From Antennarius striatus (Eukaryota; Chordata; Actinopteri; Lophiiformes; Antennariidae): a DNA stretch of 64,000 bases. The notes below the pieces were generated by a model. The model ran no database searches, had not been told where the DNA came from, and saw only the letters and a list, made by a program, of their open reading frames with translations. The stretch lies in NCBI RefSeq assembly GCF_040054535.1, contig NC_090785.1, positions 10,082,501 to 10,146,500 on the forward strand. Reading direction: 5' to 3'. The translations under genes were made by a program, and so were the position numbers. Numbering within the stretch: the first letter of the stretch is position 1; every line of letters begins with the position of its first letter. Positions 49,067 to 58,862 of this stretch are shown in pieces.

Positions 49067-49265
49067 TAGATTTATTTCTACTTGATTTTCAGCTGCTGAT
49101 GTGTCATTTTAAGCTTCAGCACTTTCTTACTGTTATAAAACAAGAGACTTTTATCTATTAGGAATTGTTTCAAAAACAAATAGTAAGACCTAACGCTTGA
49201 TTAAACGTGTCGTGTGAATGGATGCTTTTTCAGAGCAGACACAGAGATTCCAGGGTGCTCTTTGA
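46929..49265 (+). CDS. pax5: Short Pax2/5/8-class protein (pax5-like, paired domain and octapeptide only)
   Basis: A predicted DNA-binding transcription factor. Six exons: 46929-46974, 47128-47293, 48041-48238, 48757-48797, 48878-48967 and 49234-49265, totalling 573 nt (190 residues). The 46, 166 and 198-nt exons equal those of mammalian PAX5 as I recall them, and all phases fit. [19 protein letters not shown] and [13 protein letters not shown] are intact. Elsewhere the paired domain diverges: [28 protein letters not shown] and the helix segment [16 protein letters not shown]. Exon 4 is 24 nt shorter than usual but in phase. The octapeptide region reads [10 protein letters not shown] stop follows 17 codons later, and no homeodomain remnant or C-terminal activation exon was found before stap1. 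An AATAAA lies at 49322. The head-to-head zcchc7 neighbour supports the PAX5 locus. It may be a degenerate pax5 duplicate rather than the main pax5; the end exon is the least certain part. Confidence 0.75.
48979..49063. repeat. (TG)n microsatellite just after pax5-like exon 5
   Basis: About 85 bp of TG beginning 12 nt inside the intron, downstream of the donor at 48968. Confidence 0.95.
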
Positions 49266-51891
49266 GGTAAACCAAACAGCTGACTAATGAGTGAAGCCGG
49301 TGGTCCTGCCTTCATATTACTTTAATAAAACAACATCCACAGCAGGAGATCCACCTCCCCGCCCCAGGGTTCTGTCCTCTCAGTCAGCAGGCTCTCCCCT
49401 CCCCTCCCCTCTACCTCTCATTACAGCCCCATTTCACCTCCAACCCTCCATCACTGAACCCATTAGGTTAGGAGGCTGCGTAGATAAATATGCACATTTA
49501 CAGCTAGGCATACATACATGCACATTTTGTCATCCTGATAATTAGGACAAAGTTATGATTGTAGTCGGGGGGGCAGTAGAGGTACGCCTGAACCTGGACA
49601 GAAGCTGTTTTGTTTTCTAGGAGAAGAACTCCCCTGCTACCAAAACCAGACACAGTCCTGGAGGCGGTCTGACCCATGTATCACTTCTTTTTCCAGTCTT
49701 ACATTTTACCCCTCCCTGCCTGGTACTCATAATTCAAACTTCTTAGGTCAGTAAGTGACAAAATGTTGACTAATCTCCAATGTGAATTCAGCTTTAATAT
49801 GTTTATCAAAGGGTTGCTCCTCTTCTTTTTAGGACCACCATGTCATTACTGCTGAACTGCGCTGCAAAATACCTCAGAGGAAAGCATAGCATCCCCTTGG
49901 TACCAAGACCAGGACATTTCCAAGCCTTTTTTTAACCAAACGTGTTGTCATTACAAATGACAGAAACATAAATTATGATTACAAGCATGTTGGAATAAAA
50001 TTGAGTCGAAATACAGCTTTTACTGTCATATTTTCAATATATAACACATACCTTTGTTGTACATTTGTCACAGGCTAATAGCGCATCATCAGTCCAACAT
50101 ATTATCCCCCATCCCTGTCACCCCTGCGGCCATTTTCTGCTCAGTCGGTGGTGAAAGGGGAGCACCATTATGGGCCACATGATAGAGAGCAGTGGCTGTT
50201 TTCTCTCCTTAGCGCCCGTCTCCCCAGCCTCGCCTACAGCATGAGGGATTAAAGGAGGAGATAGGTGACGCCAGAGGGACCAGCAGGTGGTATCACTCCA
50301 AAGGAAGCATGTGGAGAACATACATATTGTGGGAAATGTTTTTATAGTGCTTGTTTACCATATTCTACATTTGTATTCCTACTTTAAGGGAGAATTCAAA
50401 CATCCTAAATGGAGCAGAGTCATCATTATCATCAATAATAAATGAAGGGGGAATATATGAATGTGTTTATTCCATCTCATCCATATATCTATTCAAAGAT
50501 CATGAGTCAAAAACATTTAGTTTTGTCAAGAATCTTTGTATATACATCGAGCATGAAGCTATGTTTATTATCATGTGGGGGGGCTCTTTTCTTTGTTTTG
50601 GTTCCATTCCCATGGTGATAAGTTAGACCCTTTCTGCCAATGGGTAGTTTTGTTTCGGGAAGGTTCTGAAATACTTTTCAATACTTCGAAAGAAACATTC
50701 CACAACCTGAAGAATGAAGTGGAGCTTTTTGCTATTTCGGAATATTTTCTTTGTTTCTGCAGTTACCTTTTGAAGTATAATTTTCTGTAATTGTTTGTAC
50801 TCACAAATGCCAGGGAGGCAACTTCACTGATTTGAAAATTTCATTCTTATTGTTTTATTATTTCAACTTTATACAGACATAAAATTAACAGCTATTCCTG
50901 TCATGGTTTGGTGTGGCAGTTATCATGATGAGGCTTTTTAAGCCTAGCTCAATGAGAGCTAGGTGCTGGGTCGTTTCTCTTGTTTGGTTCCTGAAAGTCT
51001 GTTATGTTTCTTGCCTGTCTGGAGAATTCTTTCAGTTTTGAATAAATCATGGATGGAAGATTCGCTTTTGGTGTCCTGCACTTGGGTCCATATCCCGCCT
51101 CTCGTGACAATTCCAGTGAAAGAGTGGAAGCTTATTGACTCTGAATGAAGTCTTAAAATGTTAAGTTGGTTTTGCTTTGATTTGACTGAACTTCTATCTT
51201 CTATTAGTGAAGCACCCATGTTTAATAAGGCTCTTATATCTCACACATGTGTACAGTATGTGAATAAATTTAGCTTGGACTTTGAATTGTTTGCTTGTTC
51301 CTTTAGGCCCTGTTGTTTATACAAGGCCTTGGCCTGTAAAAACAATCGGTCCCAATAAAAAATGGATCCATTAACTCTGTAACTTCTTTTTCCATGAGAC
51401 AGGGGGTTTTCTTCTGCCTTTCTCTAATCATTTGTGAACCTACTAAAAGTGTGCATGTGCGCAGACACAAACACGATCATTGCGTTTTGTTTGTAATATA
51501 AAACGATATATTATCTGCGGGTTCGAAGAATTGATTGGTTTTTATTTACATATTGCAGTTGGAAAATATTTGTAATTCCTTCTTCATAAACCGTTGCAGC
51601 ATTTTTTCATTCACAGAGTCCAAATATCACTAAGATTGGTGGTGAAAGGGGGCGGCTTATCAGGTCAGGTTTATAGGCCAGCAATAAGATTTATCAAAGG
51701 TAAATTTATTGCTGCTTTGAGAGCTGGAGGGACAAAATGAAGTAGCGAGACTGTCTCATATGACAACTGTTCCTTGTGTACTAGAGAGTTCACCTCTAGA
51801 TGAAAATTATACAATTAAAATAAAGGTGGACTGAACCAACACTGAAACAAAACAGACAAGAAGACATTTAGTTTTGACTGAGGAGCTGAAG
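49266..51891. other. Interval between the pax5-like gene and stap1
   Basis: About 2.6 kb. Contains a possible polyadenylation signal (AATAAA at 49322), a CCCCT-repeat patch near 49394 and AT-rich sequence. I looked for the remaining Pax5 exons (homeodomain remnant, activation and inhibitory regions) and saw none in any frame. Confidence 0.6.
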
Positions 51892-54800
51892 ATGTCACAC
51901 CCCAGAGTGGTCCACAGGAGGAGGGAGACTATCACGGCTCTGCCGCTCTACTACTCTGGACACCTGCTGAAAAAGCTCCGAAAAGAGAAGGTGGGGACAA
52001 ATTTGGAAAAGAAACTAACTGTAAATGTTTATTTAAGATAAATGGAGCAAAACAGATGTAATGAATAGTGATATACAATGTTCTAAATGAGTTTATGATA
52101 GCACTAAATTTGGAAAGGTGAATGCTTTATTAAAAGAAGACATTCGAAATGACTGTTGTGATTTCCAGGATTTTAATAAGTACCACGCAGAGCTCAGGGG
52201 AGCCACGCTGTTTCTGTATCAGGATGAAACCCAGTACACAGTAAGCAAACAGCTTTGTTTAATCCTAAAACTTAAGGTTTTCAGGCAACAGTAAAATGTG
52301 GATTTCCAGTTTGAATTGAAGTGTTTTCACAGAATGATTTAGATGTCTGTGTAGGATCTCAGTTATCCAAGTCATGGTTATATATTGTATAGAATAAAGA
52401 AACTTTCTTAAAGTCCAGTGGATTGATTTTAACAGCTTTGGACAATGATTTAAATGTATAGAAAAACAAGCGCAACGGAGTTGAAGGGCTGAAAGAAACT
52501 ATTAGTTGTCAGGATGGACTCCTTTAATAGGCTATGCTTCATGTACTGATGAGGTGATGTGTGATTATTCTCTTGTTTTAGACGTTTTTGTCTTGTTTGT
52601 TGTCTTGTTTTAGTACACAGAGAAGCTGGACCTGAAGGCATTAAAGTCCATGGTGTTAGACTCTCCATATCAGAAGAAGGCACCAACTGTCTTCACTCTC
52701 ACACTGAACACAGAGGAGGTGCAGCTGAAGGTGCGTTAAAATGAAACATCTTTACATGGAGATATTTGAGATATTGTTGTAGAGGGCCAAAGTAGAGATT
52801 ATTACGTTTTCAGACAGACTAGGGTAAAGACGTGGATTATGGGTGACTTTTTCACTTTCTTTGCCAATATCATTAATAGTATACGGGTATAATGACAATT
52901 TGATTCAACTCAAATCTGAGTCATCACCACCATGCTGATATCATAGTGTGTGCTAAGCCTTGGGTGCAATAATACAACATTTACCAGTCATAAATGCAGT
53001 GGTCAGGGTGTGTTTTCTAACCCTGCTCTAGTGTATTTATTAGTATTATGTAGGTGAAACATCTGCTGTTCGTGTAACTACAGATGGACAATCCTGACAC
53101 TGGAGAGGTGTGGAGGTGTTACATCCTGACTGTCATGAAAGTAAGCAAGCAGACACACATATTAAGTACAAAAACTTTAAGACACATTTCTGATGAGTTG
53201 GCATGGGGGTCCATCTTATTGTGAGTGTGTGACAAGAAAAACAAGCAATAAGAACAACTTTATAAGCCAACAAATGGGGAAATTATTTTACACACATATA
53301 GACATGAAGTACAACCACAACATACATACAAAGTGTCTGTACTGTTCACATGGAGCTGGAGTTCTGGTTGATTTTGTACGTTTATTTCCTTGTGTTCTAT
53401 ATTATTATTATTTCAGTGGAGATATTTTGTGTTCGTATCATAAGCCTTGTTTCACCGTGTGGATTATCACCAGTTCCAAACACATTTTATCAATAACATT
53501 ATCTCTTAGAGGATGACAGAGGAAAAAATGTACGACAATTTCAAAGGTCACGAGATTGTGTGAAATGACTGGCATTGAAAACACATCATGTGTAAAGGAG
53601 GTTTGGTTCTAACCTGCACTTCCTTGTAGAGAGAGCTTCCCAGCAAACTGCAGCTGCTGCCTGGTCAGGTGCTGCAGCTACAGGATGTTCTGGCTCAGGA
53701 GAAGAGAAGAATCCTCAAGATTTGTCCACCCCTCCCACTTCGACCACCCTTCTTAGACTCAGCCTCCTCCTCCCAACCACCACCCAAAGATGAGAATGAG
53801 AGCACCCCCGAGGTTCCCGCGTAAGTTTGATGCCTCGACTCTGACAAACTGAAGCACTTCCTTCTTATTTCCAGTGTCTTTCTCATCATCATCATCAGCT
53901 GATGAAAACACGTGTGTACGTTTCATCCCTTGCCCTTATAAACCACATTTCTACACATTTTTCCTGCAGGTGTTTCTTTAATGTGACCCGTCAGGAGGCG
54001 GAGAGAATGTTGGAGGCCAACCCCGGCTATGGAGGCATGATTCTCCGTCCATCCACTCTGGCCAATAACTACGCCCTGACTCTCAGACAAATGTTGCCCA
54101 GGTCTGATGATAATGTATCTCATAGACTTTTATTATTATTGTGTATACCATTCTGAGTCATTTGACATGCATGCATGTTTTCCACTACTAGGCAATAGTT
54201 TGGTATGCTCATTGGATTTAAAGATGCATTTATCCCCTTTGAGGTCCTTTTACACAGAAGGACCAAGTATCCATTCAACGTGCATGCACATTTCCTTTTT
54301 GAGTAAAATCTGTGTGCATTTATTCCTTCCTCGTCATTGGGTCTATAGCTTTGAGGAAAGACACACATAATTACGAGTATTCAAGCACATTGTGTGTTAT
54401 GAAAGCCTAGGAAATAAAGATTAGAAATGTTTGCATTTATTTGTTTTAATATGGGCTACAGAAAACTTTACACGTAACTCGCGTTTTTATAAATATGTAA
54501 GACATTAATTCAAAATAGAAATGTATATTATTAGTGTATACAGAAATGCTTAGAACAGGAAAAAGCTGACATTTTAGTCACCGAGGTGACTCCTTTTAAT
54601 CAAGGAGAGATTATATAAATGACTTTAAAGTCCAATATGTAAATAATGCTGTATTTGTTTATATGTACTTTTGATTCTTCAGTCCTGACACAACCAAATT
54701 CTGAGAAGTCATAAATTTAAGTGAGAGATCTGATTTCATTCTCATTTTAAGCCTGAGTACAAAATAAGTCCACTTACAGTTTTGTTTTGTTTTTTTGACA

Positions 54801-55183
54801 AATTCATGATGCATTTGGCCAACTAGCCACTTCCTTGATAAACCCACTCCTGTTAAACGACCCAGATTTGGAGGAAGTACGCCATGTCAGGGGTCACATG
54901 TTTGGGATCTTGGCAGTCCATCAAACAATGTTTGGTGAATGCTCACCATTCACAGTCGTGTTTTTCTATCAGTGTTATGTAGCCAGAGCAACAGGCACAT
55001 GCTGCCTGTTCTCTGGCTGGTCACATGTAATAATGCAGAATCAGAAATCCTCTAACCGCCTGCTGCACCACAGAAACCGGTCCTCACAGGATTCCCCTTC
55101 ATTAAGAGAGATTACTGCCACACATAACTGTACAAAGAAATAACAAGTCAGTAACCACTGCTGTACCAGTGTGCGTGTGTACA

Positions 55184-55215
<32 letters not shown>

Positions 55216-56988
55216 CGTGTGTACGTGTGTGTGTTGTCAAATGTTGTACACTCCGTATATCACATCAGAGAAATGTATTTATGAACAATGTTTGTTTCTT
55301 TGTGACTGATTAAATAAAGGTGATAATTAGGGTCATAAGGTTGTTCATATGGAATACAATATTTTCCTTCAAACACAAACAACCCAAGCATAAACTTAGT
55401 GTTCTGAGAAACAGGATTAACAGGAGGAGGTTATATTTTGTTGAATCCACTCAAAAACATATAATAAACAAGGCAGTCAGAGACTGCAACATCCTGCGAC
55501 ACCGCTGAATTCTAAATTTTACCCTGACGTACATTGACCTAATTTTCCAAAAGTGAAGGTCACCATCACATTTTTGTGCCTCTGGCTTCCTTAAAATGTT
55601 GCTTTTTGTTTTGCGATTATATCTCATCACTGCTTCACGGGATGTAACAAACAATAAATAAAGATATAAATTTGTTTTTGTGTATCGAAGGTCCAGCCAG
55701 CGGAAAATAAATTCAAATTCTTCTGTCTTGTGTTTCAGTGGACCTACCATGAGAAACTACAGAGTGACTGCCACAAAATCAGGCTTCATCATCGAACTGG
55801 ACACAGCAGTAAGGCTTGCTTCATAAAACATATGATGTGTGCACAAATGTTTGGAGGAATCAAATCAAAATCCTTCCAAGTATTCACTAAAATAGAACTC
55901 CATCCATGTGATCTGAAAGTAAAATCTGTAATTCTTGCCTATGTCCTGCAAAGCAGCATGGAGATATAGAAATTTTACCTGTTGGTGCGGCACAGTGGCG
56001 CAGTGGGTAGCGCTGTCGCTGCACAGCAAGGCGGTTCAAGTCCCGCTCTGTGCGGAGTTTGCATGTTCTTCCCGTGTCTGCGTGGGTTCTCTTCAGGTTC
56101 TCCGGCTTCCTCCCAACTCCAAAGAGATGCATGTCAGGTTAATTGGCCAGTCCCAAATTGACCCTAGGAATGAGTGTGTGTGTGCGTGTTTGTGTGTCTG
56201 TGTATAGCTCCATAGTGCACTGGCGTCATGCCCGGAGTTTCCCCACCTTACGCCCTAAGACAAACGGATGAAATGGGTTGAGAAAATGAATGAATAAATG
56301 AATGAATACTAGTTGGTCAAAATCAGGTCAATCACCAGTGTTGTACACATTGTTCGATGACCACAGAAGGAAGAACTCTAAACATGTACATCTTTTGAAT
56401 CGTCGTTTGTTTTACTTATTTCCATATGTCCCCTCCTCTGTAGGTGATTGTTCCATCCTTGAATGATGTACTTAAATACTTCACTGAGAAGACGGAGTAC
56501 CGCCTTCATCCCTACACATTGTCTCACCCCTACGACACCAGCATCAGTGAGTGCAGCACCACAGACACAGATCACCTCAGGTTCAAGTACAGTCTCAAGT
56601 CTTTATGTGTGTTCAATAGATGTGTCACCTGCAACAAACTACATCAGCATCCTCTCATCTACGCCCAAAAAAGTACCAAAGGTACAAGTGGCACCTATGC
56701 CCCCGTCAAATGACAAAGATGAGATGCCTGCTCAAAAAGAGCCTGTTCACGGCGTCTATGTGGTTCCTGATGATTCTGACCATTACGACCATACAGTGGA
56801 GATGGGTGAGAGTGAGCCTGATGCTTCCAGAGCTGTTTTGGTTTTGTACATTAGAGAGTAAAGTCAAACTGAGTGCATATTTTTTGTGTACTGTAGCTCG
56901 GCTGGATGGAGAGCTTCAGACGGTTATAAAACTCCAGAGGGCCAGCATCTGCAAACAATCTGACAAGAAGGAAGTCCCCAACCCATAA
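51892..56988 (+). CDS. stap1: Signal-transducing adaptor protein 1 (PH-SH2 adaptor)
   Basis: A cytoplasmic adaptor. STAP1/BRDG1 is a docking protein in B-cell-receptor and cytokine signalling in mammals. Ten exons: 51892-51990, 52169-52240, 52614-52730, 53084-53140, 53630-53820, 53970-54101, 55739-55808, 56444-56546, 56620-56805 and 56897-56988, totalling 1119 nt (372 residues). The PH domain spans about 15-130, starting at ITALPLYYSGHLLKK and including ELRGATLFLY. LLPGQVLQLQDVLAQEKRRI links it to the SH2 domain at about 180-272. The SH2 phosphate-binding arginine is R205 in MILRPS. The features ITALPLY, ELRGxTLF and MILRP favour STAP1 over STAP2. Residues 281-372 form a tail with ATNYISI and VYVVPDDSDHYDH tyrosine motifs. 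The protein is longer than human STAP1 (about 295). The exon 6 donor (AG/GTCTGA) is weak but is the one that keeps the frame. The exon 9 acceptor was chosen on phase. Confidence 0.85.
55440..55700. repeat. Interspersed repeat shared with nAChR intron 1
   Basis: Carries AGGCAGTCAGAGACTGCAAC and CATCC near 55472, followed by CCCTGAC and an AAGGTCACCATCACATTTT-like stretch. The same order of motifs occurs near 7652-7970. Lies in stap1 intron 6. Family not recognised. Confidence 0.45.
55984..56309 (+). mobile_element. tRNA-derived fish SINE, near full length
   Basis: The clearest copy of the family. It has an A box TGGCGCAGTGGGTAGCGC, a B box GGTTCAAGTCC, and the body motifs GTTTGCATGTTCTTCC and GGTTCTCCGGCTTCCTCCCA. 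It ends in (AATG)n. Lies in stap1 intron 7 in sense orientation. Confidence 0.8.
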
Positions 56989-57228
56989 GAATCCTTCACT
57001 AGAGCCAAACACAGTGTAGGAATGAGAAGCAAAGCCAACTTTTATTGTTTGATTGGAGTCTCCGGTCAGTTAATGTTTAACTTGTTAAGCTCTTGAGGGA
57101 TGACATGCTTCCTTGTAGTTTTCAGAGTATGGAAAATACTTCGAGGATATGCTGGAAAAACTGAAAAACATTGCAAAAAAAATTAAACTGGTTCTTATTT
57201 TTAGAGCAAGGACCCCAAACCGGTATTA

Positions 57229-57230
<2 letters not shown>

Positions 57231-57326
<96 letters not shown>

Positions 57327-57358
57327 GATATAACACACAGTTTATTGTCACACACACA

Positions 57359-57409
<51 letters not shown>
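57231..57409. repeat. Long (GT)n followed by (CA)n, an inverted dinucleotide pair
   Basis: A (TG)n tract at 57231-57323 and a (CA)n tract at 57349-57409 are separated by about 25 bp. They can pair with each other into a stem of up to about 60 bp. They lie just downstream of the stap1 stop codon. Confidence 0.95.
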
Positions 57410-57412
<3 letters not shown>

Positions 57413-58057
57413 TATAAAGATTGAAAGTTTTATATCCACATAACAGATAGAATGCTCGAGTCAGATATAAATGATATTTTTAAACTACTATGCAATTATT
57501 TTATTGTGATCAAATTATATATGTTCATGTACTATCTGTAAAATTTGTCAGTAATTTATTGAAACTATACACAGGAATAATAAAAAGTGTTGATTAAATA
57601 TTGAGGAATCATCTGTCAACAGTCTCTTGGTCATTTCTTCACTTTCTTATTATTGTAACTTTTCCACAAAACTATGTAAAACAATCAGCTGGTCATTTTC
57701 AAAACTCATCAATATCTTCATCTGTGGAATTTCAAAAAGCAGTAAAATATATCTCGAGTTCCAAGAGACCAAAGAAACTGAACAAGCAAATGCTTTAGAT
57801 CAATTACCAAGAATTAGTAATGTCCGCTTTGTTCCTGCGCTCCGATACGCGCCCCGGACTCGGTGTGTGTTCCCATGTGAACACTGCTCCGGAGCCTGCG
57901 TCAAACGTGGAGAAACCACGTGACTGATGACGTTTGGACATTTAGAACTGGTGCCGCCGAACAAAGTAGATTTTAATTTCTGAGAAACTTATTTTCAGAC
58001 TCTGTTGCTCACACAGTAGAAAATAATAAACCATACACATGTCATTTTTAATTTACA

Positions 58058-58244
58058 GGTGAAGTGTTTGCTTTGTTCCCTCCACCTGATGTACAGTAAC
58101 AACACGTCATCAATGATGAGGCATTACCGATCCAGACGTGAGAATGAAGCCGATGGTGCTGCTGTGATGACGTCTCGGAATCGGAACCGTTGTGTGGCTG
58201 CAGTACAGCCACCCCGCCAAAGAGGGCGCCCACGTTCCCAATGA
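58058..58244 (+). pseudogene. BED-type zinc finger fragment
   Basis: After a plausible acceptor (TTTAATTTACAG) the frame reads VKCLLCSLHLMYSNNTSSMM, then RHYRSRRENE. This is the CxxC, NNTSSMxRH signature of a BED finger of the hAT transposase/ZBED class. The second zinc histidine expected after HYRSR appears to be arginine. The frame ends at 58242-58244 and there is no upstream BED tryptophan block or downstream hAT catalytic region. It is most likely a decayed transposon-derived or zbed fragment. It could instead be one exon of an unrecognised gene. It lies between the convergent stap1 and ankrd13d genes. Confidence 0.45.
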
Positions 58245-58428
58245 ATGGGGCGCCGAGTAATGGAAGAAGCCGGTTCGAAGCCCCATGGGGCGCCATTCAG
58301 ACATCACTACCAAGAATCACTCATTTTATTTCAAATGATTTATTGCATGCATAATTAAGCATTAAGCAGTAAAATGTTAAAATGTAGTCAGTAAAGGAAA
58401 TAAGCAGAAGTCAGGATGAACACAATTC

Positions 58429-58434
58429 TTTATT
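58429..58434 (-). terminator. Possible ankrd13d polyadenylation signal
   Basis: TTTATT on the plus strand gives AATAAA on the minus strand, about 430 nt past the ankrd13d stop codon. Position is plausible, with no further support. Confidence 0.3.
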
Positions 58435-58862
58435 TTTCACACATAGGAGTAAGCCAACATAAATGTTTGAAATGTTATAATCACATTTTTATTCCATAAT
58501 TATTCCATCAAGATTATATTTTTTTACTTCTCAGAATTATCATGTTATAGGTTTAAAGTTTAAGGATCATTCAATACTCAAAAGACAGCAAGACCGTGAA
58601 AAATGCTCAATAAAAAAAAAGGAAAAAGACTTTCTGTTCAGTGTCCTTTACTCTAGTGTAGTGTACTGGTTTCGGCCATTTCTTATCCACCACTGCCACT
58701 GGTTTCCCTCACACTTCTACCTCTTGCTGTCGCAGCCGTTGTGTGAGAAAGACAAATAAAATATCTGTAATAACTTAACATCTCAGGATTTTAAAAAAGA
58801 AAACAAATAAATAACGAGGTTTGTTCCTCAGTAAAGATCTTTGATCCGTTGATGTGGTGACA

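Noticed and set aside
46929-49265. The pax5-like locus as a plain pseudogene
   Set aside because: Every splice site I could check is usable, phases are kept even where exon 4 is shortened, and no internal stop or frameshift exists before the end exon. Relaxed constraint remains possible.
49291-49545. 84-codon Pro/Ser-rich frame as a Pax5 activation-domain exon
   Set aside because: Composition is superficially similar, but no Pax5 motif aligns and no acceptor in the right phase was found.
51892-56988. Assignment of the PH-SH2 gene to stap2
   Set aside because: The ITALPLY start, ELRGATLF, MILRP and LLPGQV...EKRRI segments fit STAP1 better. Only the long tail recalls STAP2.
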